This document shows positions 54,194 to 64,000 of a stretch of DNA of 64,000 bases, in pieces (the first letter of the stretch is position 1; the number at the start of each line of letters is the position of its first letter). The DNA lies in contig JAPDOI010000445.1 in assembly GCA_029168955.1 (NCBI GenBank), positions 496,001 through 560,000 of the forward strand, read 5' to 3'. Origin of the DNA: Aplectana chamaeleonis (Eukaryota; Nematoda; Chromadorea; Rhabditida; Cosmocercidae). A program made the position numbers and the translations under genes. The notes below the pieces were generated by a model that worked only from the letters and a program-made list of their open reading frames with translations, was not told the DNA's origin and did no database searches.

Positions 54194-55265
54194 AATGTGC
54201 TCAGATTTTATCATTAACAGCCAAAAATGAAACAGAACTTTTCTGCAGAAATTGTCAATTTATGTAGAAGTTGTATCGAATTTCGTGGCCTAAATTAATT
54301 TTCTTCAAGAGTAGACTCCATAAATATTATTTCTTTGTTTCCTCTGCTTCTCACTCTGTATTCTTCTACAGTCAGAGCGTCTTTTTGATTTTGTACGAGA
54401 ATAGTGACTATATTCATAACTGTAGCACACAGAAATCAGCCTTTGGCTCTGTAAGGCGAAGCTTTCTGACTCCTCAAATTTAAGCTCAACTATTCTAAAC
54501 TTTTTCTAAGGTACTGTCGCAGGCGTAGAAAAATTCATGCATTTGAAATATATTACTATCAACCAAAAAAAATATTTACAAATTTGCGTGCAACCGGATT
54601 ACTGAATCTTTCTCAAAAAATGAAATTTTTATATACGGTATAGTTTACCGCAATGTTAAAAGGACATGGTGCGGTTGCGGTCACACACTAAAATACGGTG
54701 GAGGACGCCAGATTTCATTATCAATCGACAGCACAATTAATTTTCTGGGTGAGTTACAGTTTTTCTTTTTTTTTCTTGTTTGCTTCAGAATCATTTTTGT
54801 TTTTGACTCTCATAATAATACGAATAGGGGCTTTTCTTAGTTTGCGAGAGAAAATTGCCATTTTTTTCGATTCCAAAACAGCAAGAGAATTTTGAAAGAA
54901 AAAAAACTTCGAAGCCCGAACAAACGGCTAATTTTCCTGCTCGCAATATTCAAACAGTCAAAAACAAAAATAGTGCTGAAACAAACAAGAAAAAAAAAGA
55001 AAAATTGTAACTGACCCACAAAATCGGCTGTGCTGTCGATCCATAATGAAATCTGGCGTCTTCCACTGTAGATTTAGTGTGTGACCACAACAGCACACTG
55101 CGGTAAACTGTATGAGGACTTTCAACATAATTTTTTATCAAACTTTGGGATTAAAAAAAAGTTGAAACACCGAATCTATTCTTGCTTCTTACTATATGTT
55201 GTAGCCCTAATTGTTCTGGCAGTGTGGGAATTTTCTTTCCAACTTTCTCAGAGAACAGCAATAAT
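54194..55265 (+). repeat. Modular repeat, block R, interrupted
   Basis: Matches 41310-42170 (CTCCATAAATA, TTTGAAATATATTACTATCA). It is split by the element at 54641-55110. The core has drifted to AAGGCGAAGCTTTCTGAC (~54452). Confidence 0.7.
54641..55110. mobile_element. 470-bp palindromic element TAGTTTACCGCA
   Basis: Ends TAGTTTACCGCA and TGCGGTAAACTG flanked by TA (54639-54640; 55111-55112). The arms include GACGCCAGATTTCATTAT / ATAATGAAATCTGGCGTC. Empty sites GGTATGTGGACTTTCAA survive at 42035 and 16174. No transposase. Confidence 0.85.
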
Positions 55266-55280
55266 ATTACAATCTAATTG

Positions 55281-55303
55281 TGGTGAGCGCGAAGCGCTCA
55301 CCA
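55281..55303. repeat. Hairpin with GCGCGAAGCGC core, second copy
   Basis: Same structure as 4673-4695, again followed by AGATTTGG and a TTTGA context. The stem differs by a compensated pair (GAGCGC / GCGCTC). Confidence 0.6.
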
Positions 55304-55309
55304 GATTTG

Positions 55310-55885
55310 GCTTTGATCTCTTACCGCGCGCATGCCCTATACCGAGATCACCTATTCACCAGAAAAGTAAGTTGTACATCATTCAAAGGGTCTAATCATT
55401 TTATGTACCTGAGCCAAGTTTCATTGCGATCGGTGACCGCTCTCAAAAGATATGGCGCCTCAAATAACGCAAAAATTTTCTCCGCCACCGCAACCGCCTC
55501 CGCCTCCGTCCGTCACATTTCATTTTTTCGGACTGCGTGGACCAAATGGCTTGAAACTTGGTGACCAGAGGTAATCGGGCACGAGGATGCCAAAAATAAC
55601 CCGCAGAACTCACCATTTTTACTCCTGGACCACTTACAGGCGGTTCAAACTCGGAAACCGGCCTCTCAATAATAGTTCATAAAAATGACTGTTTTTTTCG
55701 TTATCAGTTATTGTTTTCTTAAAGACTCCATATAAACACCTTGCTCTCTAGAGTGGTGTACTCCTAACGTTCGGATCGGAAGAGCACGGTGGTGCGGGAG
55801 GGATGTTTCTGAGCGAGGTGCGTGTTCGTACCATGCGCATCATCGATAAGAAGGCGTCGTAGGGTGTCCTGAAGTGTCAGTTGAC
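55310..55885. other. Unclassified stretch left of the satellite
   Basis: No gene recognised. GATCGGAAGAGCAC at 55774-55787 matches the start of a common sequencing adapter (see findings). Confidence 0.4.
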
Positions 55886-58800
55886 TATGCAGGACTGAAA
55901 CAGGAGTATGCAGGACATCATGGGATGTGTGCAGGACCGCAGTAGGAGTGTGCAGGACACCATGGGGTACGTGTGCAGGACCGCAGTAGGGGTGTGCAGG
56001 ATGTCATGGAATGCGTGCAGGACCTCAGTACGAGTGTGCAGGACATCATGGGACGTGTGCAGGACCGCAGTAGGGGTGTGCAGTATGTCGTGGAATGTGT
56101 GCAGGACCTCAGTGGGAGTGTGCAGGATATCATGGGACGTGTGCAGGACCGCAGTAGGGGTGTGCAGGATGTCATGAAATGTGTGCAGGGCCTCAGCGGG
56201 AGTGTGCAGGATATCATGGGACGTGTGCAGGACCGCAGTAGGGGTGTGCAGTATGTCGTGGAATGTGTGCAGGACCTCAGTGGGAGCGTGCAGGATATCA
56301 TGGGACGTGTGCAGGACCGCAGTAGGGGTGTGCAGGATGTCATGAAATGTGTGCAGGGCCTCAGCGGGAGTGTGCAGGATATCATGGGACGTGTGCAGGA
56401 CCGCAGTAGGAGTGTGCAGTATGTCGTGGAATGTGTGCAGGACCTCAGTGGGAGTGTGCAGGATATCATGGGACGTGTGCAGGACCGCAGTAGGGGTGTG
56501 CAGGATGTCATGAAATGTGTGCAGGGCCTCAGCGGGAGTGTGCAGGATATCATGGGACGTGTGCAGGACCGCAGTAGGGGTGCGCAGTATGTCGTGGAAT
56601 ATTGTGCAGGACCTCAGTGGGAGTGTGCAGGATATCATGGGACGTGTGCAGGACCGCAGTAGGGGTGTGCAGGATGTCATGAAATGTGTGCAGGGCCTCA
56701 GCGGGAGTGTGCAGGATATCATGGGACGTGTGCAGGACCGCAGTAGGGGTGTGCAGTATGTCGTGGAATGTGTGCAGGACCTCAGTGGGAGCGTGCAGGA
56801 TATCATGGGACGTGTGCAGGACCGCAGTAGGGGTGTGCAGGATGTCATGAAATGTGTGCAGGGCCTCAGCGGGAGTGTGCAGGATATCATGGGACGTGTG
56901 CAGGACCGCAGTAGGAGTGTGCAGTATGTCGTGGAATGTGTGCAGGACCTCAGTGGGAGTGTGCAGGATATCATGGGACGTGTGCAGGACCGCAGTAGGG
57001 GTGTGCAGGATGTCATGAAATGTGTGCAGGGCCTCAGCGGGAGTGTGCAGGATATCATGGGACGTGTGCAGGACCGCAGTAGGGGTGCGCAGTATGTCGT
57101 GGAATGTGTGCAGGACCTCAGTGGGAGTGTGCAGGATATCATGGGACGTGTGCAGGACCGCAGTAGGGGTGTGCAGGATGTCATGAAATGTGTGCAGGGC
57201 CTCAGCGGGAGTGTGCAGGATATCATGGGACGTGTGCAGGACCGCAGTAGGGGTGTGCAGTATGTCGTGGAATGTGTGCAGGACCTCAGTGGGAGCGTGC
57301 AGGATATCATGGGACGTGTGCAGGACCGCAGTAGGGGTGTGCAGGATGTCATGAAATGTGTGCAGGGCCTCAGCGGGAGTGTGCAGGATATCATGGGACG
57401 TGTGCAGGACCGCAGTAGGGGTGTGCAGTATGTCGTGGAATGTGTGCAGGACCTCAGTGGGAGCGTGCAGGATATCATGGGACGTGTGCAAGACCGCAGT
57501 AGGAGTGTGCGGGATGTCATGAAATGTGTGCAGGACCTCAGTAGTAGTGTCCAGGACCTCAGTAGGAGTGTGCACGACATCATGGAACGTGTGCAGGACC
57601 GCAGTATAGTTGTGCAGGACATCATGGGACGTATGCAGGACCCCAGTAGGGATGTGCAGGGCATCATGGGACGTGTGCAGGACTGCAGTAGGGGTGTGCA
57701 GGATGTCATGGAATGTGTGCAGGACCTCATTAGGATTGTGCAGGACCTCATGGGACGTGGGCAGGACCCCAGTAGGTGTGTGCAGGACATCATGGGACGT
57801 GTGCAGGACTGCAGTAGGGGTGTGCAGGATGTCATGGAATGTGTGCAGGACCTCAGTAGGATTGTGCAGGACCTCATGGGACGTGGGCAGGACCGCATTA
57901 GCGGTGTGCAGGATATCAAGAAATGTGTGCAGAACCTCCGTAGGAGTGTGCAGGACATCATGGGACGTGTGCAGGACCGCAGTAGGGGTGTGCAGTATGT
58001 CATGGAATATGTGCAGGACCTCAGTGGGAGTGTGCAGGATATCATGGGACGTGTGCAGGACCGCAGTAGGGGTGTGCAGGATGTCAATAAATGTGTGCAG
58101 GACCTCCGTAGGAGTGTGCAGGACATCATGGGACGTGTGCAAGACCGCAGTAGGAGTGTGCGGGATGTCATGATATGTGTGCAGGACCTCAGTAGTAGTG
58201 TGCAGGACCTCAGTAGGAGTGTGCACGACATCATGGAACGTGTGCAGGACCGCAGTATAGTTGTGCAGGACATCATGGGACGTATGCAGGACCCCAGTAG
58301 GGATGTGCAGGGCATCATGGGACGTGTGCAGGACTGCAGTAGGGGTGTGCAGGATGTCATTGAATGTGTGCAGGACCTCATTAGGATTGTGCAGGACCTC
58401 ATGGGACGTGGGCAGGACCCCAGTAGGGGTGTGCAGGACATCATGGAAAGTGGGGAGGACCCCAGTAGGGGTGTGCAGGACATCATGGTACGTGTGCAAG
58501 ACCGCAGTATGGGTGTGCAGGATGTCAAGGAGTGTGTGCAAGACCGCAGTAGGGGTGTGCAGGATGTCATGAAATGTGTGCACGACCTCAGTAGGAGTGT
58601 GCAGGACATCATGGGACGAGCGCAGGACCCCAGTAGAGGTGTGCAGGATGTCATGGAATGTGTGCAGGACCTCATTAGGATTGTGCAGGACCTCATGGGA
58701 CGTCGGCAGGACCCCAGTAGGGGTGTGCAGGACATCATGGGACGTGGGCAGGATCCATTAGGGGTGTGCAGGACATCATGGTACGTGTGCAGGACCGCAG

Positions 58801-61800
58801 TATGGGTGTGCAGGATGTCATGGAGTGTGTGCAAGACCGCAGTATGGGTGTGCAGGTTGTCATGGAGTGTGTGAAAAGACCGCAGCCGGGGTGAGCAGGA
58901 TGTCATGGAATGTGTGCAAGACCGCAGTATGGGTGTGCAGGATGTCATGGAGTGTGTGAAAAGACCGCAGCAGGGGTGAGCAGGATGTCATGGAATGTGT
59001 GCAAGACCGCAGTAGGGGTGTGCAGGACGTCGTAGAATGTGTGCAGGACCTGAGTGGGAGCGTGCAGGACATCATGTAACCTGCGAAGGACCCCAGTAGG
59101 GGTGTGCAGGACGTCGTAGAATGTGTGCAGGACCTCAGTGGGAGTGTGCAGGACATCATGTAACCTGCGAAGGACCCCAGTAGGGGTGTGCAGGACGTCG
59201 TAGAATGTGTGCAGGACCTCAGTGGGAGTGTGCAGGACATCATGTAACCTGCGAAGGACCCCAGTAGGGGTGTGCAGGACGTCGTAGAATGTGTGCAGGA
59301 CCTCAGTGGGAGTGTGCCAGACATCATGTAACCTGCGAAGGACCCCAGTAGGGGTGTGCAGGACCTCAGTGGGTGTGTGCAGGACATCATGTAACCTGCG
59401 AAGGACCCCAATAGGGGTGTGCAGGACGTCGTAGAATGTGTGCAGGACCTCAGTGGGAGTGTACAGGACATCATGTAACCTGCGAAGGACCCCAGTATGG
59501 GTGTGCAGGACGTCGTAGAATGTGTGCAGAACCTCAGTGGGAGTGTGCAGGACATCATGTAACCTGCGAAGGACCCCAGTAGGGGAGTGCAGGACGTCGT
59601 AGAATGTGTGCAGGACCTCAGTGGGAGTGTGCAGGACATCATGTAACCTGCGAAGGACCCCAGTAGGGGTGTGCAGGACGTCGTAGAATGTGTGCAGGAC
59701 CTCAGTGGGAGTGTGCAGGACATCATGTAACCTGCGAAGGACCCCAGTAGGGGTGTGCAGGACGTCGTAGAATGTATGCAGGACCTCAGTGGGAGTGTGC
59801 AGGACATCATGTAACCTGCGAAGGACCCCAGTAGGGGTGTGCAGGACTTCGTAGAATGTGCGCAGGACCTCAGTAGGAATGTGCAGGCTATCATGGAACG
59901 TGTGAAGAACCTTAGAGGGAGTGTGCAGGACATCATGGGACCTGTGCGCGAACTCAGTAGAGGTGTGCAGTACGTCGTAGAATGTGTGCAGGACCTCAGT
60001 AGGAGTGTGCAGGACATCATGGGACGAGCGCAGGACCCCAGTAGGGGTGTGCAGTACATCATGGTACGTGTGCAGGACCGCAGTATGGGTGTGCAGGACG
60101 TCATGGAGTGTGTGCAAGACCGCAGTAGGGGTGTGCAGGATGTCATGGAATGTGTGCAGGACCTCAGTAGGAGTGTGCAGGACATCATGTGACGTGCGCA
60201 GGACCGCAGTAGGAGTGTGCAGTATGTCGTGGAATGTGGGCAGGACCTCAGGGGGAGTGGGCAGGAAATCATGGGACGTGTGCAGGACCGCAGTAGGGGT
60301 GTGCAGGATGTCATGAAATGTGTGCAGGGCCTCAGCGGGAGTGTGCAGGATATCATGGGACGTGTGCAGGACCGCAGTAGGGGTGCGCAGTATGTCGTGG
60401 AATGTGTGCAGGACCTCAGTGGGAGTGTGCAGGATATCATGGGACGTGTGCAGGACCGCAGTAGGGGTGTGCAGGATGTCATGAAATGTGTGCAGGGCCT
60501 CAGCGGGAGTGTGCAGGATATCATGGGACTATCATGGGACGTGTGCAGGACCGCAGTAGGGTGTGCAGTATGTCGTGGAATGTGTGCAGGACCTCCAGTG
60601 GGAGGCGTGCAGGATATCATGGGACGTGTGCAAGACCGCAGTAGGAGTGTGCGGGATGTCATGAAATGTGTGCAGGACCTCAGTAGTAGTGTCCAGGACC
60701 TCAGTAGGAGTGTGCACGACATCATGGAACGTGTGCAGGACCGCAGTATAGTTGTGCAGGACATCATGGGACGTATGCAGGACCCCAGTAAGGGATGTGC
60801 AGGGCATCATGGGACGTGTGCAGGACTGCAGTAGGGGTGTGCAGGATGTCATGGAATGTGTGCAGGACCTCATTAGGATTGTGCAGGACCTCATGGGACG
60901 TGGGCAGGACCCCAGTAGGTGTGTGCAGGACATCATGGGACGTGTGCAGGACTGCAGTAAGGGTGTGTGCAGGATGTCATGGAATGTGTGCAGGACCTCC
61001 AGTAGAGATTGTGCAGGACCTCATGGGACGTGGGCAGGACCGCATTAGCGGTGTGCAGGATATCCAAGAAATGTGTGCAGAACCTCCGTAGGAAGTGTGC
61101 AGGGCACATCATGGGACGTGTGCAGGACCGCAGTAGGGGTGTGCAGTATGTCATGGAATATGTGCAGGACCTCAGTGGAGTGTGCAGGATATCATGGGAC
61201 GTGTGCAGGACCGCAGTAGGGGTGTGCAGGATGTCAATAAATGTGTGCAGGACCTCCGTAGGAGTGTGCAGGACATCATGGGACGTGTGCAAGACCGCAG
61301 TAGGAGTGTGCGGGATGTCATGATATGTGTGCAGGACCTCAGTAGTAGTGTGCAGGACCTCAGTAGGAGTGTGCACGACATCATGGAACGTGTGCAGGAC
61401 CGCAGTATAGTTGTGCAGGACATCATGGGACGTATGCAGGACCCCAGTAGGGATGTGCAGGACATCATGGGACGTGTGCAGGACTGCAGTAGGGGTGTGC
61501 TGGATGTCATTGAATGTGTGCAGGACCTCATTAGGATTGTGCAGGACCTCATGGGACGTGGGCAGGACCCCAGTAGGGGTGTGCAGGACATCATGGAAAG
61601 TGGGGAGGACCCCAGTAGGGGTGTGCAGGACATCATGGTACGTGTGCAAGACCGCAGTATGGGTGTGCAGGATGTCAAGGGAGTGTGTGCAAGACCGCAG
61701 TAGGGGTGTGCAGGATGTCATGAAATGTGTGCACGACCTCAGTAGGAGTGTGCAGGACATCATGGGACGAGCGCAGGACCCCAGTAGAGGTGTGCAGGAT

Positions 61801-63412
61801 GTCATGGAATGTGTGCAGGACCTCATTAGGATTGTGCAGGACCTCATGGGACGTCGGCAGGACCCCAGTAGGGTGTGCAGGACATCATGGGACGTGGGCA
61901 GGATCCATTAGGGGTGTGCAGGACATCATGGTACGTGTGCAGGACCGCAGTATGGGTGTGCAGGATGTCATGGAGTGTGTGCAAGACCGCAGTATGGGTG
62001 TGCAGGTTGTCATGGAGTGTGTGAAAAGACCGCAGCCGGGGTGAGCAGGATGTCATGGAAGGTGTGCAAGACCGCAGTATGGGTGTGCAGGATGTCATGG
62101 AGTGTGTGAAAAAGACCGCGGCAGGGGTGAGCAGGATGTCATGGAATGTGTGCAAGACCGCAGTAGGGGTGTGCAGGACGTCGTAGAATGTGTGCAGGAC
62201 CTGAGTGGGAGCGTGCAGGACATCATGTAACCTGCGAAGGACCCCAGTAGGGGTGTGCAGGACGTCGTAGAATGTGTGCAGGACCTCAGTGGGAGTGTGC
62301 AGGACATCATGTAACCTGCGAAGGACCCCAGTAGGGGTGTGCAGGACGTCGGAGAATGGGGGCAGGACACTCAGTGGGAGTGTGCAGGACATCATGTAAC
62401 CTGCGAAGGACCCCAGTAGGGGGTGTGCAGGACGTCGTAGAATGTGTGCAGGACCTCAGTGGGAGTGTGCCAGACATCATGTAACCTGCGAAGGACCCCA
62501 GTAGGGGTGTGCAGGACCTCAGTGGGTGTGTGCAGGACATCATGTAACCTGCGAAGGACCCCAATAGGGGTGTGCAGGACGTCGTAGAATGTGTGCAGGA
62601 CCTCAGTGGGAGTGTACAGGACATCATGTAACCTGCGAAGGACCCCAGTATGGGTGTGCAGGACGTCGTAGAATGTGTGCAGAACCTCAGTGGGAGTGTG
62701 CAGGACATCATGTAACCTGCGAAGGACCCCAGTAGGGGTGTGCAGGACGTCGTAGAATGTGTGCAGGACCTCAGTGGGAGTGTGCAGGACATCATGTAAC
62801 CTGCGAAGGACCCCAGTAGGGGTGTGCAGGACGTCGTAGAATGTGTGCAGGACCTCAGTGGGAGTGTGCAGGACATCATGTAACCTGCGAAGGACCCCAG
62901 TAGGGGTGTGCAGGACGTCGTAGAATGTATGCAGGACCTCAGTGGGAGTGTGCAGGACATCATGTAACCTGCGAAGGACCCCAGTAGGGGTGTGCAGGAC
63001 TTCGTAGAATGTGCGCAGGACCTCAGTAGGAATGTGCAGGCTATCATGGAACGTGTGAAGAACCTTAGAGGGAGTGTGCAGGACATCATGGGACCTGTGC
63101 GCGAACTCAGTACAGGTGTCCAGTAGGTCGTAGAATGTGTGCAGGACCTCAGTAGGAGTGTGCAGGACATCATGGGACGAGCGCAGGACCCCAGTAGGGG
63201 TGTGCAGTACATCATGGTACGTGTGCAGGACCGCAGTATGGGTGTGCAGGACGTCATGGAGTGTGTGCAAGACCGCAGTAGGGGTGTGCAGGATGTCATG
63301 GAATGTGTGCAGGACCTCAGTAGGAGTGTGCAGGACATCATGTGACGTGCGCAGGACCCCAGTAGGGGTGTGCAGGACATCATGGGACGTGTGCAGGGAC
63401 TCAGTTAAATGT
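55886..63412. repeat. 7.5-kb satellite, 21-bp monomer in 84- and 168-bp higher-order units
   Basis: Every monomer begins GTGTGCAGGAC/T or a variant and continues with CTCAGTRGGA, CGCAGTAGGG, ATCATGGGAC or GTCATGGAAT. In 56000-57480 eight monomer types repeat every 168 bp (CAGTATGTCG at 56081 and 56249). In 59030-59850 and 62170-63000 four types repeat every 84 bp (CTGCGAAGGA at 59081 and 59165). A block of about 3.15 kb is duplicated (57.05-60.2 and 60.2-63.35 kb). The 1,023-, 785-, 677- and 635-codon frames arise because 21 is divisible by 3 and are not accepted as genes. Confidence 0.97.
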
Positions 63413-64000
63413 CCAGGACACCGTATACAAGTTATGCCTCCGAGTTAGAAGTCTGGGCCGGAACAGAAGAACGACATCTGCAAGAACCGGTGAAATTTGG
63501 CTAGAGCGACTGATCCTGCACAATTGTGTCCTTTTGAAATTCATTTCTTCATTTTTTCGACTTTTAAATCAAAAAGTATATGCATTGTGTTCTATCTCAA
63601 GGAAGCCGCGATGCAGCTACATATTACCTTGCTATCATAGCAGCAGAGCGGTTCTTTCTCCATTTCTATCACTATGTTTTTTTTCAAAAACATCAACATA
63701 ACTTTTATAATAAAGCTATCATAACAGCATCGCGGTTCCTTCCTCCAGAGAAACACGATATAGTACAAGGGGGACCCTCGAAAAAAGTTGTGAAATTTCT
63801 GAAAGTTGGGCTCCACAGAAAAGGTTAGGGATTTGTAATTGTTCTTAAATGTTGTGAAATTGTTTTATTGGATTTGGCTCTAAACTTGATTTTTTGAATG
63901 TAGTGAAATTATTGACTTGATTTGGCTGATGATGGTATTTGTAGACATCGTAATCATAAAAATATAGTGAGATTGCTGCTAATGGATTTGGCACGCCCTC
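63413..64000. repeat. AT-rich flank with short direct repeats
   Basis: GCTATCATAGCAGCAGAGCG (63632) recurs as GCTATCATAACAGCATCGCG (63714), and TGAAATTGTT...GATTTGGCT recurs three times from 63854 to the end. No gene was seen. Confidence 0.45.

Noticed and set aside
55877..63383. Very long reading frames (1,023, 785, 677, 635 and 390 codons) as protein genes
   Set aside because: They lie wholly in the 21-bp satellite, are open in several frames on both strands at once, and follow from a period divisible by three. There are no flanking exons, signal peptide or domain.
55886..63412. CRISPR array
   Set aside because: Repeats are contiguous 21-mers without unique spacers, and the context is eukaryotic.
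1..64000. Nematode telomere repeats (TTAGGC)n
   Set aside because: No tandem run was found, so a telomere-proximal location cannot be claimed.

Overview
This 64-kb window reads as gene-poor, repeat-saturated DNA from a nematode, probably a clade V (strongylid, hookworm-like) species. The evidence for this is a 3' fragment of an RTE-type LINE whose C-terminus resembles the endonuclease/reverse-transcriptase copies I remember from hookworm genomes, a CR1-type LINE with an (AATA)n tail, a mariner element, dense TA-targeting MITEs, and TTTTTCAG-type splice acceptors. No host gene is certain. One small two-exon candidate (24148-24506, minus) is the best case. No rRNA, CRISPR or convincing tRNA was seen.

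Four layers can be read. (1) The oldest is a diverged modular repeat. It fills 580-3290, 6550-8050, 9580-10440 (inverted), 15990-19100, 40620-44591, 48160-48522 and 50490-55260. It consists of 150-350-bp modules, each with a GC-box-like core (GGGGCGGGGCTA) followed by GTTCACTYGRGTTCGAATTC, and the modules keep the same order in different copies. (2) Non-autonomous DNA elements are inserted into this substrate: about fifteen 430-550-bp MITEs with termini AAGGCAGTGTTCACGAT or AAGGCACAGGACACCCA and TA target duplications, six ~278-bp palindromes (CTGTGCTTCTCTGGG ends), three ~1.08-kb Harbinger-like elements (TWA duplications), a 2.05-kb hAT-like element, a 1.9-kb TTAA-flanked element and several unique palindromes. 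Many are nested. In six cases the uninterrupted paralogous target is in the same window, so insertion boundaries can be fixed directly.

(3) Autonomous elements are few and dead: a 1,284-bp mariner with three frameshifts (21621-22904), a CR1-like LINE with two nonsense codons and two frameshifts (33201-36399), and a 530-bp 5'-truncated RTE insertion with an 11-bp target duplication (51154-51683). (4) The youngest layer is a 7.5-kb GC-rich satellite (55886-63412). Its monomer is 21 bp, organised into 84-bp and 168-bp higher-order units, and it holds a ~3.15-kb segmental duplication. Because 21 is a multiple of 3, it yields very long ORFs on both strands; these are most simply explained by the period.

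The most unusual features are the head-to-tail chains of MITEs sharing a single TA between neighbours, a core (GGTGGACGAGTTGTC) conserved across MITE families with different termini, and the modular repeat itself.
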